Assembly: GCA_009829735.1 (NCBI GenBank)
Contig: CM020620.1
Span: 16,374,473 to 16,438,472, forward strand
Source: Pyropia yezoensis
Taxonomy: Eukaryota > Rhodophyta > Bangiophyceae > Bangiales > Bangiaceae
Length of the DNA: 64,000 bases
Direction: 5' to 3'
Of this stretch, positions 42,991-54,253 are shown piece after piece. The position numbers were made by a program, and so were the translations under genes. Numbering within the stretch: position 1 is the stretch's first letter; every line of letters starts with the position of its first letter. The notes below the pieces were generated by a model that did no database searches, was not told the DNA's origin, and saw only the letters and a program-made list of their open reading frames with translations.

Positions 42991-44539
42991 GGCCGCAACG
43001 CATGCCTTCGACAGAAGGCGGGGCGGAGGAGAGAGCGGAAGAGTTCGGTGGAATCTTCTTTCCCCGAGCCCGCGAGGTTCGCCTCCTATATCGTTTCGTT
43101 TATTCTCCGGTGCCTGTGCGTGAAAAGAAGAGAGGATTTTCAGCACAGTCTATTTGATCACTGACTGAGCCTGCATGCTCTCAAATTTGGGACGTCGTTT
43201 ACACGCATTTACCGGAAATAGTCCGGTCACAGCGAACATACGTGATGCAAAAGACTCATTTCTGCGCAAAATGGTATAAAAAGGGAGAGGCCTGTCGAAT
43301 GTGCTCCACTTAATCATATCGATCTAATTCATGCATGCGAAACGACGGCGCGCCAATGGCTTCTGCAAAACAAGAACCGGAGACACATCAAATGCTATTG
43401 TGCTTGTCAATAAAATGCACAGACCATGTGAAGCGACGTTAGCAGTGTCTGCTTAGACACTTTTTCATTGGCGAGTACAAGGCTGTGCCGGACACCGCCT
43501 GATACTGTGACAAAAACGTTTCAGTCCTCTTCCCAATAAATCGAACAGGGTGGCGGCGTCGGTGGCGGCGGCGGTGGCGATGGTGGTGGCGTCGTTGAAG
43601 GAGGAGGTGGCGGCGACACCGGCGGTGGCGGCGGTGGTTGCGATGTTGATAAAGGAGGTTATGGAGACACGGGCGGAAGCGGAGCCATTGGCGGCGGCAG
43701 AGACGGCGGAGGCGGAGATGGCAGCGGCGATGGTGGTGGTGGTGGCGGAGGCGGCAGTGGCGGTGGTCGTACCGAGACGGACGGCAGGAAAAGCGCCAAC
43801 GACTACGGATGCCCCTCTTTGGATGGTGACGAGCTACCTGGTGACCAGCACCTGTCTGATAGCCATCAAACCCCAGGTTCATTCCGTGAGCGCATCCGCT
43901 GTGCCACGAAGAACGCAATTGGGGCGCTCCTGGCAGTCGCTGGCTCGTTGTCTCCCCTCACATGACTGCACCCGCGGACAGGGGCCCCTCTGCGCTCTTT
44001 CAGCTTTGTACCGCAGTGGGAGCGGACATTTCCTCAGACATGCTAGAGACGCCGACGGCAAGCCCACGGCTGCCCTCCGCCCCGACCAGATGATACAACT
44101 ATGACGTTGGTCACGAATGGCGAGTCAGTGTACCGTGTAGCGAAGGCGGGTCGGTGGACCTCAAGCGGGTGCTGTGCCAGCCCGACCCGTGGACTCTCCT
44201 TCGAGGACCATCAGCTTTTACCGCTCCCTCTTAATTTCCTAACGAGCACAAGTGGGGAGAGGTCGCGCTTCTGTCTCCTGGCATGAACGCGCTTCACCAG
44301 TTGGTCAAATAGGAGCAGTCCACGTCGATGACTCGTCGTCAGCACTATGCGCGCCTGCTTCAGCCATGCGCGGCGCTGGGACGACTCCACTTCGGCGCTC
44401 TTCTGGACCAGGGGGAGGTGGCCCTCGAATTGACCGGGGAGTCCCCCTCTGTTCAGGCAGGGCTGCCGGCTGTCGCAGCAGCGCGGCAAGATCCTGGCGC
44501 AAAAACATTGCCGTCTGAGGGACACACGTTCACGTTGGC
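42991..44539. other. No recognisable gene; trinucleotide-rich tract
   Basis: A TATA-like TATAAAAAGG lies near 43274 and an AATAAA near 43410, both plus strand, with no supported gene between or near them. 43550-43790 is a degenerate GGT/GGC/GGA tract that gives long frames on both strands by composition only. Confidence 0.45.
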
Positions 44540-45160
44540 CGTACGATGGCGGGATGTGCTTCAGTTTGCGCTCTCCAAGTTCAATGCGGTGGATACCTGT
44601 CTCATGGCATCCGACCGCGAGCTTGTTACATTGGCAGCGGCGACCGAGCACGGGCCGTCGACGGCGTCACCGCCACCTCGAATCGTCATCGTCGCGTACA
44701 GCCGCTCGTCGGTGGTCGTCTCGGCTGCGCCCCGCGAATCTTTTGAGTCGGTCCCGAATCGCACCGCTGTGGCTGCCCGCCTCCGATCTAGCCTGCTGAT
44801 CGCGACGCTTCTGCCGACACCCGCGACTTCCCCGTCGGCCCCGCCGCGCTGGGTGTGTCAGCTTCACGCCCCGACGGCGGCTGCGGTCCCGCTGCTGTCT
44901 CTCTCCACCGCGACAGCTACTACACTAACGGAGAGCTCGAGGCACACGATCGACGCTCTTCCGCCCATACGGGTCGGTGCTCGCGGCTACTGACGACCTT
45001 CATAGCTGGGGTGGACTCTACGAGGCCGCCTCGACGGGGCGGCTGGTTCCGCCGCAGGTCGCTTCCGCACTGACGCTCGCTGTTGCAGTCGTGTCGGGCG
45101 CGGATGTCTTCTTTTTTTACACCGTTGCTCTAGCTGGGCTCCGCTGGGAGTGGCGGAGCC
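44540..45160 (+). pseudogene. Possible remnant of a TAM41-like mitochondrial phosphatidate cytidylyltransferase
   Basis: One frame contains YGSVLAATDDLHSWGGLYEA then STGRLVPPQV, close to the TAM41 pattern in which a Tyr-Gly-Val strand is followed by Asp-Leu, Trp, Leu-Tyr and a Gly-Arg-Leu-x-x-Pro loop. It continues with SALTLAVAVVSGADVFFFYTVALAGL, which resembles the following helices. An upstream frame has IVIVAYSRSSVV, where the family has a Tyr-Gly-Ser-Gly nucleotidyltransferase motif. The pieces lie in different frames and key residues are changed, so it is inactive if real. The assignment is by eye and uncertain. Confidence 0.4.
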
Positions 45161-46484
45161 CCCATCGCACGACGTTGCGTTCGCGCTGCTCCAGGAGCGG
45201 GCGGGAGGGAGATAGCCTGCGGCGTTTGCCTCGAGCTACCCGTCCGCACGCGTCGCCGCGAAGCGAGGGGTGACTACAGCCGAGTCACGGGGCGTGAGCG
45301 AGGAGAAAAACAAAACAGGTCCACGTGAACCTTTGCAGCCGGCGGATGGCCTCCTCGAGGAAGATGGACCTCATCGGCCATGATGTTTTTGTCATGACTC
45401 TGGCAGTGGCTGTTTGTGCGGGGCAGCGCGTGTCGTGCCTTCTCCCTTCCCTTTATTCTAATTGTGGGTGACCGCATTAGCGCCGCCCCCCCGCTCGCGC
45501 GCTCGCGTTGGAGGTGATCGATGCGCTCATGCACTGCCCTAGAGCCTGTGCGCTTTGTATCTCCTGGTGTTTCGTTCGCTCCTCCTGCCTCAGTTCCTGG
45601 AGGCGCCTACAGAGGGTGGGCCCTGTGGAAGGGGTGGGAAGGGTCGGTTGCAGGCAGGGCTTGGTGAAAGGAAGGGCGCTCAAGTGAAAGCAGAGAGCCC
45701 GCCGTAAAGGCGGCGACGCACACCGCGGTGGGCGACCGACGCGCTCGCTAAACGGGTGGAGATGACAGACCGAACGCCCTCCTCTGACGCGTCAGCTCTC
45801 GAGTGTCCGGGAGAGCCCTCTCTCGAGAACACGGATAGACGCGGACGGCTGACGCCAGCCTGGCCCATGAATTTGTCGCGCGCGTTCCTCGCTAATGTGA
45901 GAAGCTGACCTACCGGTCGCAGAGAGTCTCCCACACCCAGCCGCGGAAAGCGCAGGACTCCTGGGCGCCCCCTGAGCCTTGTGGGGGGCGGTGTTGCGGT
46001 CATTGGGAACGCCCTCCGCCACGTCACGCTGCCGTCCTTAGTGACAGCCACGCGCCATCCCCGCTGGTAGCCGACGGCCACCCCCCCTCAAACGCGGTTC
46101 CTGGCGCTCGCCGCCCTCCGGAATCCCATCATTTCCGTTTGCTCTCCGCAGCCGCTTTGACAACCCTACGCGCCTCCCCCACTTTGTGCCGCGAGCGCGC
46201 GCGCACGTACGACAGAGGCGGTGCCCCCTGTGCTGTCGTATGCGACGCCCCTGCCACTCCCTTTTCAGGTCGCCCTCCGCCCCGGCCGTCGCGTGCGCGC
46301 CGTCCCTCTGGGGCCCGCCCACGCGCCGACGAATAGGTCCGCCGCTTGAACGCGATCGCCATCTCCCTTTTCCTAGCACCCCTGCCCCCCTAGCATTGCC
46401 GTTGTGCTTGACGATGCTGTATTTGTACCCGTTGAGGTGGGGGTTCCGTCAGTATTGTGCCGCTCCTCTTCTCTCCCTACTTCG
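45161..46484. other. No recognisable gene
   Basis: Frames on both strands lack domain features. The region just before 46485 may be the 5' flank of the ABCG remnant. Confidence 0.45.
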
Positions 46485-48170
46485 ATGTCCTGGGAGCGCC
46501 TGACCTTTGCTGTTCCTTCGACGGGAGGAGAAGCTCACGGTGTTTATTATGACAGTGGGGATGACGGTAGTGACGGTGGAGACCAAGGAGAAGGCGGCGA
46601 AGGAGGGGAGGAGAGCTTGACAGGGGCCAGACCCCGCCGCCGCGTGCCGTTGGTTGGGAACGAAAGAGGGGAGAGCCGCCAGGTGCTGACAGATTGATCT
46701 GGTACGGTGCGGCCGGGTCAGATGGTGGCCGTTATGGGTGCTTCTGGTGCGATGTTGTCTGCACACGGGATGGTATATCGATGAGCGAGCGCCTACACCG
46801 GGAGAGGGGTGGTCGCCGTGGGGCTGGCGCTGCTCTCTGTGCGGTTCGTGTATCAGCAAGAGGTCTTCATCGCTCTCTTTTAGCAGCCCCGCTCTCCTTC
46901 TTTTCGTAGGACTGCCTTGACACTCATTGCTGGCGGATGCACCTCATATGATCTTCCCCATTGTATGGTTGGGTGGGTGCGTCGTTTCACGATGGTACAT
47001 GCTACGTCCTTCCTTCCCTTTTCGTCGAGCCCTCCTCGCAAGGATCTGGGAAAACGACGCTGCTAAATTCCTGGCGGGACGCCTTCCGGTAGCGCTCGGC
47101 GTCACCAGCGGTAGCGGAACGGTTCGGGTAAACGGGTCCCCCCGGGACGTGTCTTAATTCAAGCAGCTCGCTGCGTTCGTGGCGCAGGACAGCTCTTTCT
47201 TCGCGCACCTCTCCGTCCAAGAGACGCTGACCTTGGACACCCGTCTGCGCCTGCCCCTGTCGCTGGTTGCCGTGGACGTCGACGCGCAGGTGGACTCGGT
47301 AATTCGGAGGTGGGCCTCTTTCTTTTGGTCGCTGCCATCCGCGTAGGGGGGCCATTCGAGCGGGGCATTAGCGGGTGTGAGCGCCAGCGGACGACCATTG
47401 GGGTGGGATTGGTGACCGACCCGAGTATCCTGTGTCTAGATGTATGCTTGGGAAAAGTGGGGGAGGGAGGCATTGTATGGTTGAGTCTACGGATTCTGGC
47501 CGCATCGATGTCGACGGTTCTGCAATCTGTTCCGGTTACAACTTCGTCGTCGAGTGTTCTCGTAGCTGACGTGCTTTAGTTTGCTGCTTCAAGTGGTTGG
47601 TCAGTTGCCTCTTGGTCGGGGTGAGATGGGCCGGCTTCATCCCCTCACTATGTTGGGGAGTCTTCCGTTTTCTTCTTTCTTCTGCGTACGCGGCGTAGGA
47701 GCCCACATCTGGGCTGGACACCTTTAACGCTCTTTCTGTGATGGGGAGCCTCCGTCGGCTGGCCTCCTCTGGCCGCTCCATCGTGGCTACCATCCACCAG
47801 CCGCGGTCGGCTACTTACGCCATGGTCGACGCTCTGCTGCTACTTGCCGTTGGGCGGGTGGCGTACTATGGGCCCGCTACGGGGGCGGTCACGCGCTTCG
47901 CGCGCCTTGGCGTTCGGGGTCCGCCTCGATTCAACCCAGCTGACTTTCTTATCGACACGACGGCCGTGCCATCGGCGCCCGTGGTCGCCACCGCCTCCGC
48001 CGTAGCGCGGATTTACCACCTCGCGCGCCACACGCACGCCACAGACGCTCCGTCGTCGCAGGCATCAGAAGCAGTGGGTTTAGTGGCCGCAGAGGCTCCG
48101 TCGTCGCAGGAATCAGAAGCAGTGGGTGTAGTGGGCGCGGCGGGTGCCGCGGGCATGGAAGAGGGTTTTG
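46485..48170 (+). pseudogene. ABCG-type half-transporter, nucleotide-binding domain only, decayed
   Basis: Three exons can be traced by motif and splice site. Exon 1 (to 46746) has MSWERLTFAVP and SGTVRPGQMVAVMGAS. Intron 46747-47042 (GTGCGATG...CAAG) joins to GSGKTTLLN (Walker A). Exon 2 continues with LAGRLP, VRVNGSP, AAFVAQD (Q-loop), SVQETLTL and GISGCERQR (signature, Gly to Cys). Intron 47442-47698 (GTATGC...GTAG) joins ILCLD to EPTSGLD (Walker B). Exon 3 has VATIHQPRS (switch His), VAYYGPA and FNPADFLID. Lesions: TGA at 46695, a lost base after Walker A near 47069, TAA at 47153-47155, and a frame change near 47320-47350. There is no transmembrane domain; element C begins just downstream. 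Confidence 0.88.
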
Positions 48171-48199
48171 GCAGCGGCGGTGGGGACGCGACGCCTCAG

Positions 48200-49902
48200 C
48201 GTGTACCCAGCAAGCGGGACACGTACGGTCAACGTCATTCCGGGCGCAGTACGCCCAGACCTTCTCAGCGGAAAGGTCCTCCACGTATTCCCACGTATCA
48301 TCCTTGGCCTTATAGCCGAACCAACGCACCCTCAAAATGAGGCGGTTAGCGTCCTCATCCCAGCCGTGGTCGATGAACTTAACGAACACGTACTCCTGCG
48401 GGCCATGTTTGGCCGCGGGCAGCGAGGGCAGGCGCCACGCTTCCAACACACGCGCCCAAGCTGGGTCGCCTGCAGGCGGTGGTGCAACTTTGACCACATC
48501 CTGTCCGTTTACTGTGCGGACCTCATCGTCACTTTCGATGGTGAACCGCCGTCCATCTGTACGAAGGACCTGGTATAGTTCCTTCGTCTGGAACACCAAC
48601 TTACCCCCAGTTGGGGTGTGTGAGTGAATCAGTACCCAGTCACCCTGCTCGGGGACGTGCTTGGCGTTACGCACCTTCTTGTCAAAAGTACGCTTGTCGC
48701 GCTTTTGTTCTTTGTCCATCTCAGCTCTGACTTGAGGGATGAGTTTTTCAAGCCTAGCGGCGAACTCCGCCTTACTCTCAGTAGGAGTAGGCGTACTGCC
48801 ACCACCCTCCCTGGTTGGGAGCGGCCGCCGCACGGCAATATACCGCACGCGACGGGGGGTCACAAAAGCGAGGGGTACTTCCCCGGTAGATGAGTGAACC
48901 TGCGAATTGTAGGCAGTCGTAAGAATAGAAGTATATTGGTCCCACGTTCTCACGTGCTCACTCAACTAGTGCCGCAGCTGCCGAAAAATAGCTTTGTTGA
49001 AGCGCTCCACCTGCCCATTAGTTTGTGGGTGGTAGGGGTTGGCATAGTTTGCCTAAACCCCAAACATATCCAGCACTCCCTGAAACAGTACTGACGCGAA
49101 TTGCGGTCCATTGTCCAATAGTGTACTGTCTGGGATGCCATACGCGGCAACCCAGTGATCTAGGAAGGCTGACACGACCGACATGACCGTGATCTCTGCC
49201 AGAGGGTTCGCTCGCGTAAGTTTCGTGAAGCGATCGCAGATGACCAGGAGGTACTGGTTGCCCTTCTCGGTCACTGGCAGGGGCCCAAGGATGTCCATTG
49301 CCAACGCGGCGAAGGGCTCCTTGGCCGGGAACAGTAACATAGCCGTAGTAGGCCGCCGTTCCATCAGACGGTTCTGCGCACAACTTGTGCAGGAAGCCAC
49401 CCAACTGTAGATGTCTACCACCATGGACGGCCAGTAGTACCTGGTCCTCAGGGTCTGGTACAGCTTACTAGACCCCAGGTGTCCACCTGTGGGAGCGTTA
49501 TGCTCCCGCTCAAGAATGCTGTCCTTGAGGGATGCGGGGACGACAAGTTGTTCGGTCCCTTGAATTACCTCCCTCCTCAAGAGGAGGCCATCGTCTCCGA
49601 TGAAGAACCGCGTCCCCACCACCGTATCTAGAGTATCCCTCTGCGACTTGCAGAAGGAGTCCTCGGCCTGGGCCTTCACCACCTCGTCCAGGGACAGAAG
49701 CAAGTACTTCTTGTTCCCTGGCGCCTCGGGTTCCAACGCCTGACCCGAGCACGTGAATACCCCCACGATGGGGATGTCCTCATCGACTGAGTTAGTGTCT
49801 AGCCCCTCGGTAGGTACCCGAGAAAGGCCGTCGGCAAGGGCATGTTGCCTGCCAGGTCCGTACTCAATATCAAAGTTGAAGGGTGCCAGTCGCACCCTCC
49901 AT
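48200..49902 (-). pseudogene. pol: Pol C-terminal half of element C (RNase H end, integrase, chromodomain)
   Basis: This frame follows a one-base shift in a G run near 49905 (the upstream frame reads NTRLNRGMEG; this frame gives WRVRLAPFNFDIEYGPGRQ). Zinc finger with His pair and CTSCAQNRL; DDE residues in MDILGPLP, LLDNGPQ and VERFNK. TAG stops lie at 49055-49053 and 48968-48966 in the same frame. The tail DANRLILRVRWFGYKAKDDTWE is chromodomain-like. After about residue CARNDVDRTCP the frame enters ABCG-derived sequence. Confidence 0.85.
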
Positions 49903-52191
49903 CCCCCTGTTGAGGCGGGTGTTCGTGCAATCCGTCTTGAAGATGAACTGCAACGCGCGGTGGTCGCACCGGATGAGGCACTTCTCACCCTCCAGGTAGT
50001 GACGAAGTGACGTCACCGCCCACACCACTGCGAGTCCTTCCAACTCGGTGACTCCATAGTTCTTCTCAGCCGAGTTCAGCCTCTTGCTGAAGTATCCTAC
50101 CCGCGAGTACTCCTTGTCCGGCTGCTGCTGAAGCAACACACATGCAAGTTGGTCGTAGCTAGCATCCACATCCAGGATGTAGTGGCCTCCCAGCCTGGGA
50201 ATATTCAAGATGGGGTGCTTCAGCAGAAGGTCCCGAAGAGTCTCAACGTATTCCTGCTCCACCTGACTTGGGGAAGGCAGCTTCTCCGGTAGCGTTGAGC
50301 TAACAAGCTCATTCAGCGGCTTCGCCACCTTGGCGAAGCCCTTAGTGAAACTTTGGTACACGTTACATATCCCGAGGAAGCTCCTCATCTGGGTCTGGGT
50401 CCGGGGGTACTGAGCCTTACGAATGGCCCTCAAGTTCTTCTCGTTGACACTAAGGCGCCCCGGACGGACAACATGTCCCAAGTACTCCACCTCCTGGGTG
50501 AAGAGGTGGCACTTTCTCTCCTTCAGTGAAACACCGGCGTCAGCGAGTAGCTTGAACACCTGGCCAAGATGGCCAATGTGCTCCTCCGGACTTCGGGAGA
50601 ACACAATGATATCGTCTAGGTATACAAGACAGATCTGCCACCATACTCCGACCAGAATCATGTCCATGGCGCGCTGGAAAGTTGCCGGCGCGTTGCACAG
50701 TCCAAACAGTAGTCGTTTGCACTGGTAGGTACCACAGTGACAGGTAAAGGTAGTTTTATGCCTGTCTTCCGGGGCAATGGGAATTTGCCAATACCCCGCG
50801 TTACAGTCTAGGGTAGAGAACACGTTTGCCTCCCCCAGAGAGTCCAGACAGTCGTCCATCCTAGGTAGGGGATAACTTTCCTTCACCGTGCTCTCGTTGA
50901 GCTTACGGTAGTCGATACAGAACCGTGGGGTCCCATCAACTTTGGGGACAATAACCACCGGGCTCGCCCACTCGGCGTGACTGGCCTCAATCACATCGAG
51001 AGCCTCCATGCGAACGACTTGCTCCTTGACGAGGGCCCTTGAACGGGGCCCTCTCCTGTACAGTTGTTGGCGTATAGGGGGTGCACCGCGTTTCAACTCG
51101 ATCCGGTGTTGGGTGGCTTTCATGAGTCCCAATTGACCATCCCACAACTTGTGATATTGGTCCAAGAGGCGTTCAACTTGAACCCTCAACCTGGGGGGGA
51201 CACCCTCCATGTTCACATGGGGTCGAGGAGAGGCCGCCGGCTTGGCTAGGTGTTTCTCCTTTCCGGACTTCGGGTCGCTACTCGCGCCCGCGTTGAGGGT
51301 GACCGCTACTCCTGGTCCCTCATGTTGGTCGATATAGCCGAACTTGGCTCCCGACTTGAAGTACTTGGGCGAGGAGCTCAGGTTCATCACCTGGATCCTC
51401 GACGGGACTCCGGCTTTGGAGTCCATCGTGCCAAGGTCGACATGCACTTGGTGCTTGCGAGCAAGACGGGGGTGAAGGTGCACCAACCCGTTCCCCGTAT
51501 AATCAGTTACAACGTCAACGTGCGCCACCGAGTTGGGGGGCAACGTGACTTTACGGGCTAGACGCAGAGTAGCAGTTGACCCTTCTCTCACCGAGCAAAC
51601 AGTCTTCGACTGTGAGACTGTCACAGGAGCCACAGACTTTCCCTTACCAAGGATGGGGATGGTCTCCCCATTCATCTTCTTGACCCAATACTCAGGGCCA
51701 CAAGTCAAAGACACTTGTGTTATAACAAAAGGGGTACCCAGAAGCAGGGGTACCGATATATTCTCGACTACTCCATAGGTCACGTCGACCTCATGGGTTC
51801 CCAACCTAGTTGGTAGGGTCACGGCACCAACAATGGGAAGTACCCCACCATTGATGCCGATCATATGGTCGGCTTTAGACCTCCAGCGCTGGAGCTTCAT
51901 CTCCTTTGGTAATAGCGACTTGCGTATCCAGGAGGCTCCTGACTTGGTATCAAGTACGATACGGGCACAACAGGCACGGCCGGGGGCTAGTTGCACCCGT
52001 CCAGCCTCCTGGAAGTTCTCACCCGTCAGCACCGCGATGACCCGACGCGGGTTTACGTTCTGGGCGAGTCCTACCCGAGGTGGGCGGACTCCCTTAGGTC
52101 GCCGCAGTATCCGGCACGGTTGGTTCGTCCTCTTGACCCACTTGGCCGAGGTTGCCGTCGTGAGCTTAGGACGACCAGCTCCAACGGTCAT
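49870..52191 (-). CDS. pol: Pol N-terminal half of element C (protease-like, RT, RNase H), 773 aa
   Basis: It starts MTVGAGRPKL with its ATG overlapping the gag stop (ATGA). The protease region reads VLDTKSGASWI where families A and B have DTG(G/A)G, so the catalytic loop is unusual or damaged. RT is complete: RFCIDYRKLNE, LDCNAGYWQIP, and YLDD within CLVYLDDIIVFS. RNase H begins DVDASYDQLACVLLQ and is lost after the frameshift near 49905. RT motifs are intact. Confidence 0.88.
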   Translation of the reverse strand: MTVGAGRPKLTTATSAKWVKRTNQPCRILRRPKGVRPPRVGLAQNVNPRRVIAVLTGENFQEAGRVQLAPGRACCARIVLDTKSGASWIRKSLLPKEMKLQRWRSKADHMIGINGGVLPIVGAVTLPTRLGTHEVDVTYGVVENISVPLLLGTPFVITQVSLTCGPEYWVKKMNGETIPILGKGKSVAPVTVSQSKTVCSVREGSTATLRLARKVTLPPNSVAHVDVVTDYTGNGLVHLHPRLARKHQVHVDLGTMDSKAGVPSRIQVMNLSSSPKYFKSGAKFGYIDQHEGPGVAVTLNAGASSDPKSGKEKHLAKPAASPRPHVNMEGVPPRLRVQVERLLDQYHKLWDGQLGLMKATQHRIELKRGAPPIRQQLYRRGPRSRALVKEQVVRMEALDVIEASHAEWASPVVIVPKVDGTPRFCIDYRKLNESTVKESYPLPRMDDCLDSLGEANVFSTLDCNAGYWQIPIAPEDRHKTTFTCHCGTYQCKRLLFGLCNAPATFQRAMDMILVGVWWQICLVYLDDIIVFSRSPEEHIGHLGQVFKLLADAGVSLKERKCHLFTQEVEYLGHVVRPGRLSVNEKNLRAIRKAQYPRTQTQMRSFLGICNVYQSFTKGFAKVAKPLNELVSSTLPEKLPSPSQVEQEYVETLRDLLLKHPILNIPRLGGHYILDVDASYDQLACVLLQQQPDKEYSRVGYFSKRLNSAEKNYGVTELEGLAVVWAVTSLRHYLEGEKCLIRCDHRALQFIFKTDCTNTRLNRGMEGATGTLQL

Positions 52192-54185
52192 TCGTTTCCC
52201 GCCGACTTGGCGTCGGAATCCGAGGGCGAAGGGGAAGACGACGAGTCCGAGGACGACGTGTCCGCCCGCTCCGCCGAGGGTGTGGTGACCGCCACTACCG
52301 GTCGAGGTCCACCCTCGCGGCGTGAACGTACTTCGTTCGTAGCCGACTTCTTACTCGCATTCTTAACAAGTTGTTGAATGCGTTTACTCAACATAGGGCA
52401 ATCATATGCCCAGTGTCCATTGGAGTTGCAGTTCCAACACCGATTGTCAGTTCCCGGAGGGGTCTTCCCGACTTGGGGAGCCCACGAGGTACCCTGGGAA
52501 GTTCGCACGGCAGCTACTACCCTCTCCTTGCGGATTTGGCGTGCCTCTTGTAGCTCTCTGGCCTGGCGCGCCTCCTCTCGTTCCTTGGCCAACTCGGCCT
52601 GACGCTCCTGGCGTTGTTCCTCCCGCAACTTGCGGTAGGCCTCACCTCTGCGGTAGGCGAACCTAGCCGACTCGGCTAGTGTCGCCCGGGCAGTATTATG
52701 CTCCCGGGTCTCCATACGGACTGACCAATGGAGTCCCGTCACAAACCGACTCTTTACCACAGCTTGTGGATGAAGAAAGCCACAAAGATTGTTGAGCTTA
52801 CGAACCCGCTCCACGAAGGACAACTCGTCCTCAGTCTCTTCCTCATGAGCCTGCGTAAACTCCTCGACTTGAGAAGCCAACGCTGCTTCATCCGCCGTGG
52901 CTCTCAACAACCAGTTGACGAGCTCCAGGTAGGACGTCACCTCACCAGCGCCTCCACTTGAGGAACTGGGCATGACGGGCATGAGTGCTGTCCGTAGGTC
53001 GCCCTTCGTAAACTCCTGTACCATATAGAAAGCCATGCCCTCACTTAAGGCATTGTCGTCACAGGCTTTTGTGAAACGACGTAGAAGCTCAAAGACACGG
53101 AGGGGGGGAGTTCCATCCCACTCCGCTTTGTGCCCAACATAGTGAACGGCATTCTTCTTGGCACGGCCCATGACTCGGGCTTGAATAGGACCATACGCCA
53201 CCACCTTGTTGTGGAGGGCGTAGGTCTCACAGTCAAAGATCCTCCGGTAGACCGGGTTGGCGACCTGGATCTTGGGCGGCACCTCACGTTGAGGAAAAAG
53301 CCGCTGATGCAATGGGGTGAGTTGACCCGCAGTGCCTGTCGTCTGCCGCGGCGAGCTTGGTGTAGCCGCCGGCGTTTCCGAGGGGAACTCCCCCGTGAAG
53401 GGCGTACGCCCCACCGAGAATGGTGTGGCTTCCTCGTTGGGAGTCACAGGGGTCGCCCCTGGCTCGGGGCGACCCGAGACCGGCGTAGGGAGGGATTCCC
53501 CCTGCGTCTGCGAGCTCGAAAGCCCCAATCCGGTCTGGACATTGAGACCATCTGGCAAACTCGCCACAATCTGATTCAGAATAGTTTTCGTCATCGTGAC
53601 CACCAGGTCAGGCAAAGTCTGCCGCAACACATTGGTCGCCTCCCGAAGGACAGTTTCCGCGAGGAGTGGATTATCGACTCCATTTGAGTCTCGGTCCGCC
53701 TCCGGGAGTCCACCTGAGGGGTATCCGCGATCCTCAGGGGTCTCAACCGGGGGCATGGGCGCGAGCCCATCGCCGACCAACGGAGGTCCGCCGTCCTCCG
53801 AAAGCCTATTTGGCGACGGCTCCAGGCCAAAGCTGGCTCCAACCCGAGTGGAACCCGCGGGGACAGTCCTCTCACCTTGGGACGTGCCCGTTGAGTATAC
53901 CACACGGTGGCCAGACTTCGGCCCACCTACATCAGAAGTGTCACCCGAATGAACTCCCGACTGAGTCGGGGTGGCCTGCTGCCCGCCCGTACTCCCAGTC
54001 CTGCTGGCTTGAAAGACCTCAAGTCCCTCTGCGACCCCAGGTACACCTACCGGTGTCTCACCAGTATTGAAAGGCACTGAAGTACGTGCGTCACCCGTGT
54101 ACTCCCCAGACAACGGGGGGTCCGAACTAGTCATGTTGGCTAACGATCCGTATGACACGGTCCAAGTCCACCGTTCCTCTGACAC
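52188..54185 (-). CDS. gag: Gag of element C, up to 665 aa
   Basis: An intact frame. The start may be at 54185 or at the ATG 54134 (MTSSDPPLSG), which is 100 nt from the primer binding site and resembles the starts of Gag A and B. The N-terminal half is Gly/Thr/Pro-rich. The core FTKACDDNALSEGMAFYMV aligns with Gag A and B. A charged Arg/Glu/Gln-rich coiled-coil-like stretch (REEQRQERQAELAKEREEAR) is specific to C. The zinc knuckle CWNCNSNGHWAYDC comes near the end. It ends SAGNE with a TGA that overlaps the pol ATG. Confidence 0.9.
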   Translation of the reverse strand: MSEERWTWTVSYGSLANMTSSDPPLSGEYTGDARTSVPFNTGETPVGVPGVAEGLEVFQASRTGSTGGQQATPTQSGVHSGDTSDVGGPKSGHRVVYSTGTSQGERTVPAGSTRVGASFGLEPSPNRLSEDGGPPLVGDGLAPMPPVETPEDRGYPSGGLPEADRDSNGVDNPLLAETVLREATNVLRQTLPDLVVTMTKTILNQIVASLPDGLNVQTGLGLSSSQTQGESLPTPVSGRPEPGATPVTPNEEATPFSVGRTPFTGEFPSETPAATPSSPRQTTGTAGQLTPLHQRLFPQREVPPKIQVANPVYRRIFDCETYALHNKVVAYGPIQARVMGRAKKNAVHYVGHKAEWDGTPPLRVFELLRRFTKACDDNALSEGMAFYMVQEFTKGDLRTALMPVMPSSSSGGAGEVTSYLELVNWLLRATADEAALASQVEEFTQAHEEETEDELSFVERVRKLNNLCGFLHPQAVVKSRFVTGLHWSVRMETREHNTARATLAESARFAYRRGEAYRKLREEQRQERQAELAKEREEARQARELQEARQIRKERVVAAVRTSQGTSWAPQVGKTPPGTDNRCWNCNSNGHWAYDCPMLSKRIQQLVKNASKKSATNEVRSRREGGPRPVVAVTTPSAERADTSSSDSSSSPSPSDSDAKSAGNE

Positions 54186-54234
54186 AGAGGGCCCCCTACA
54201 CCCGGGTGCCCCCGGAGGGAAAGTTTACCTCTGT

Positions 54235-54251
54235 CCCCTGCTGCTCCACCA
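54235..54251 (-). promoter_or_regulatory. Primer binding site of element C
   Basis: TGGTGGAGCAGCAGGGG on the minus strand, two bases after the LTR end. Same 17 bases as in A1, A2 and B2. Confidence 0.85.
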
Positions 54252-54253
54252 AA

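Noticed and set aside
43550-44104. Plus-strand frame of 184 codons rich in Ala/Val/Glu
   Set aside because: It lies on a degenerate GGT/GGC/GGA tract that keeps several frames open on both strands, and no domain is present.
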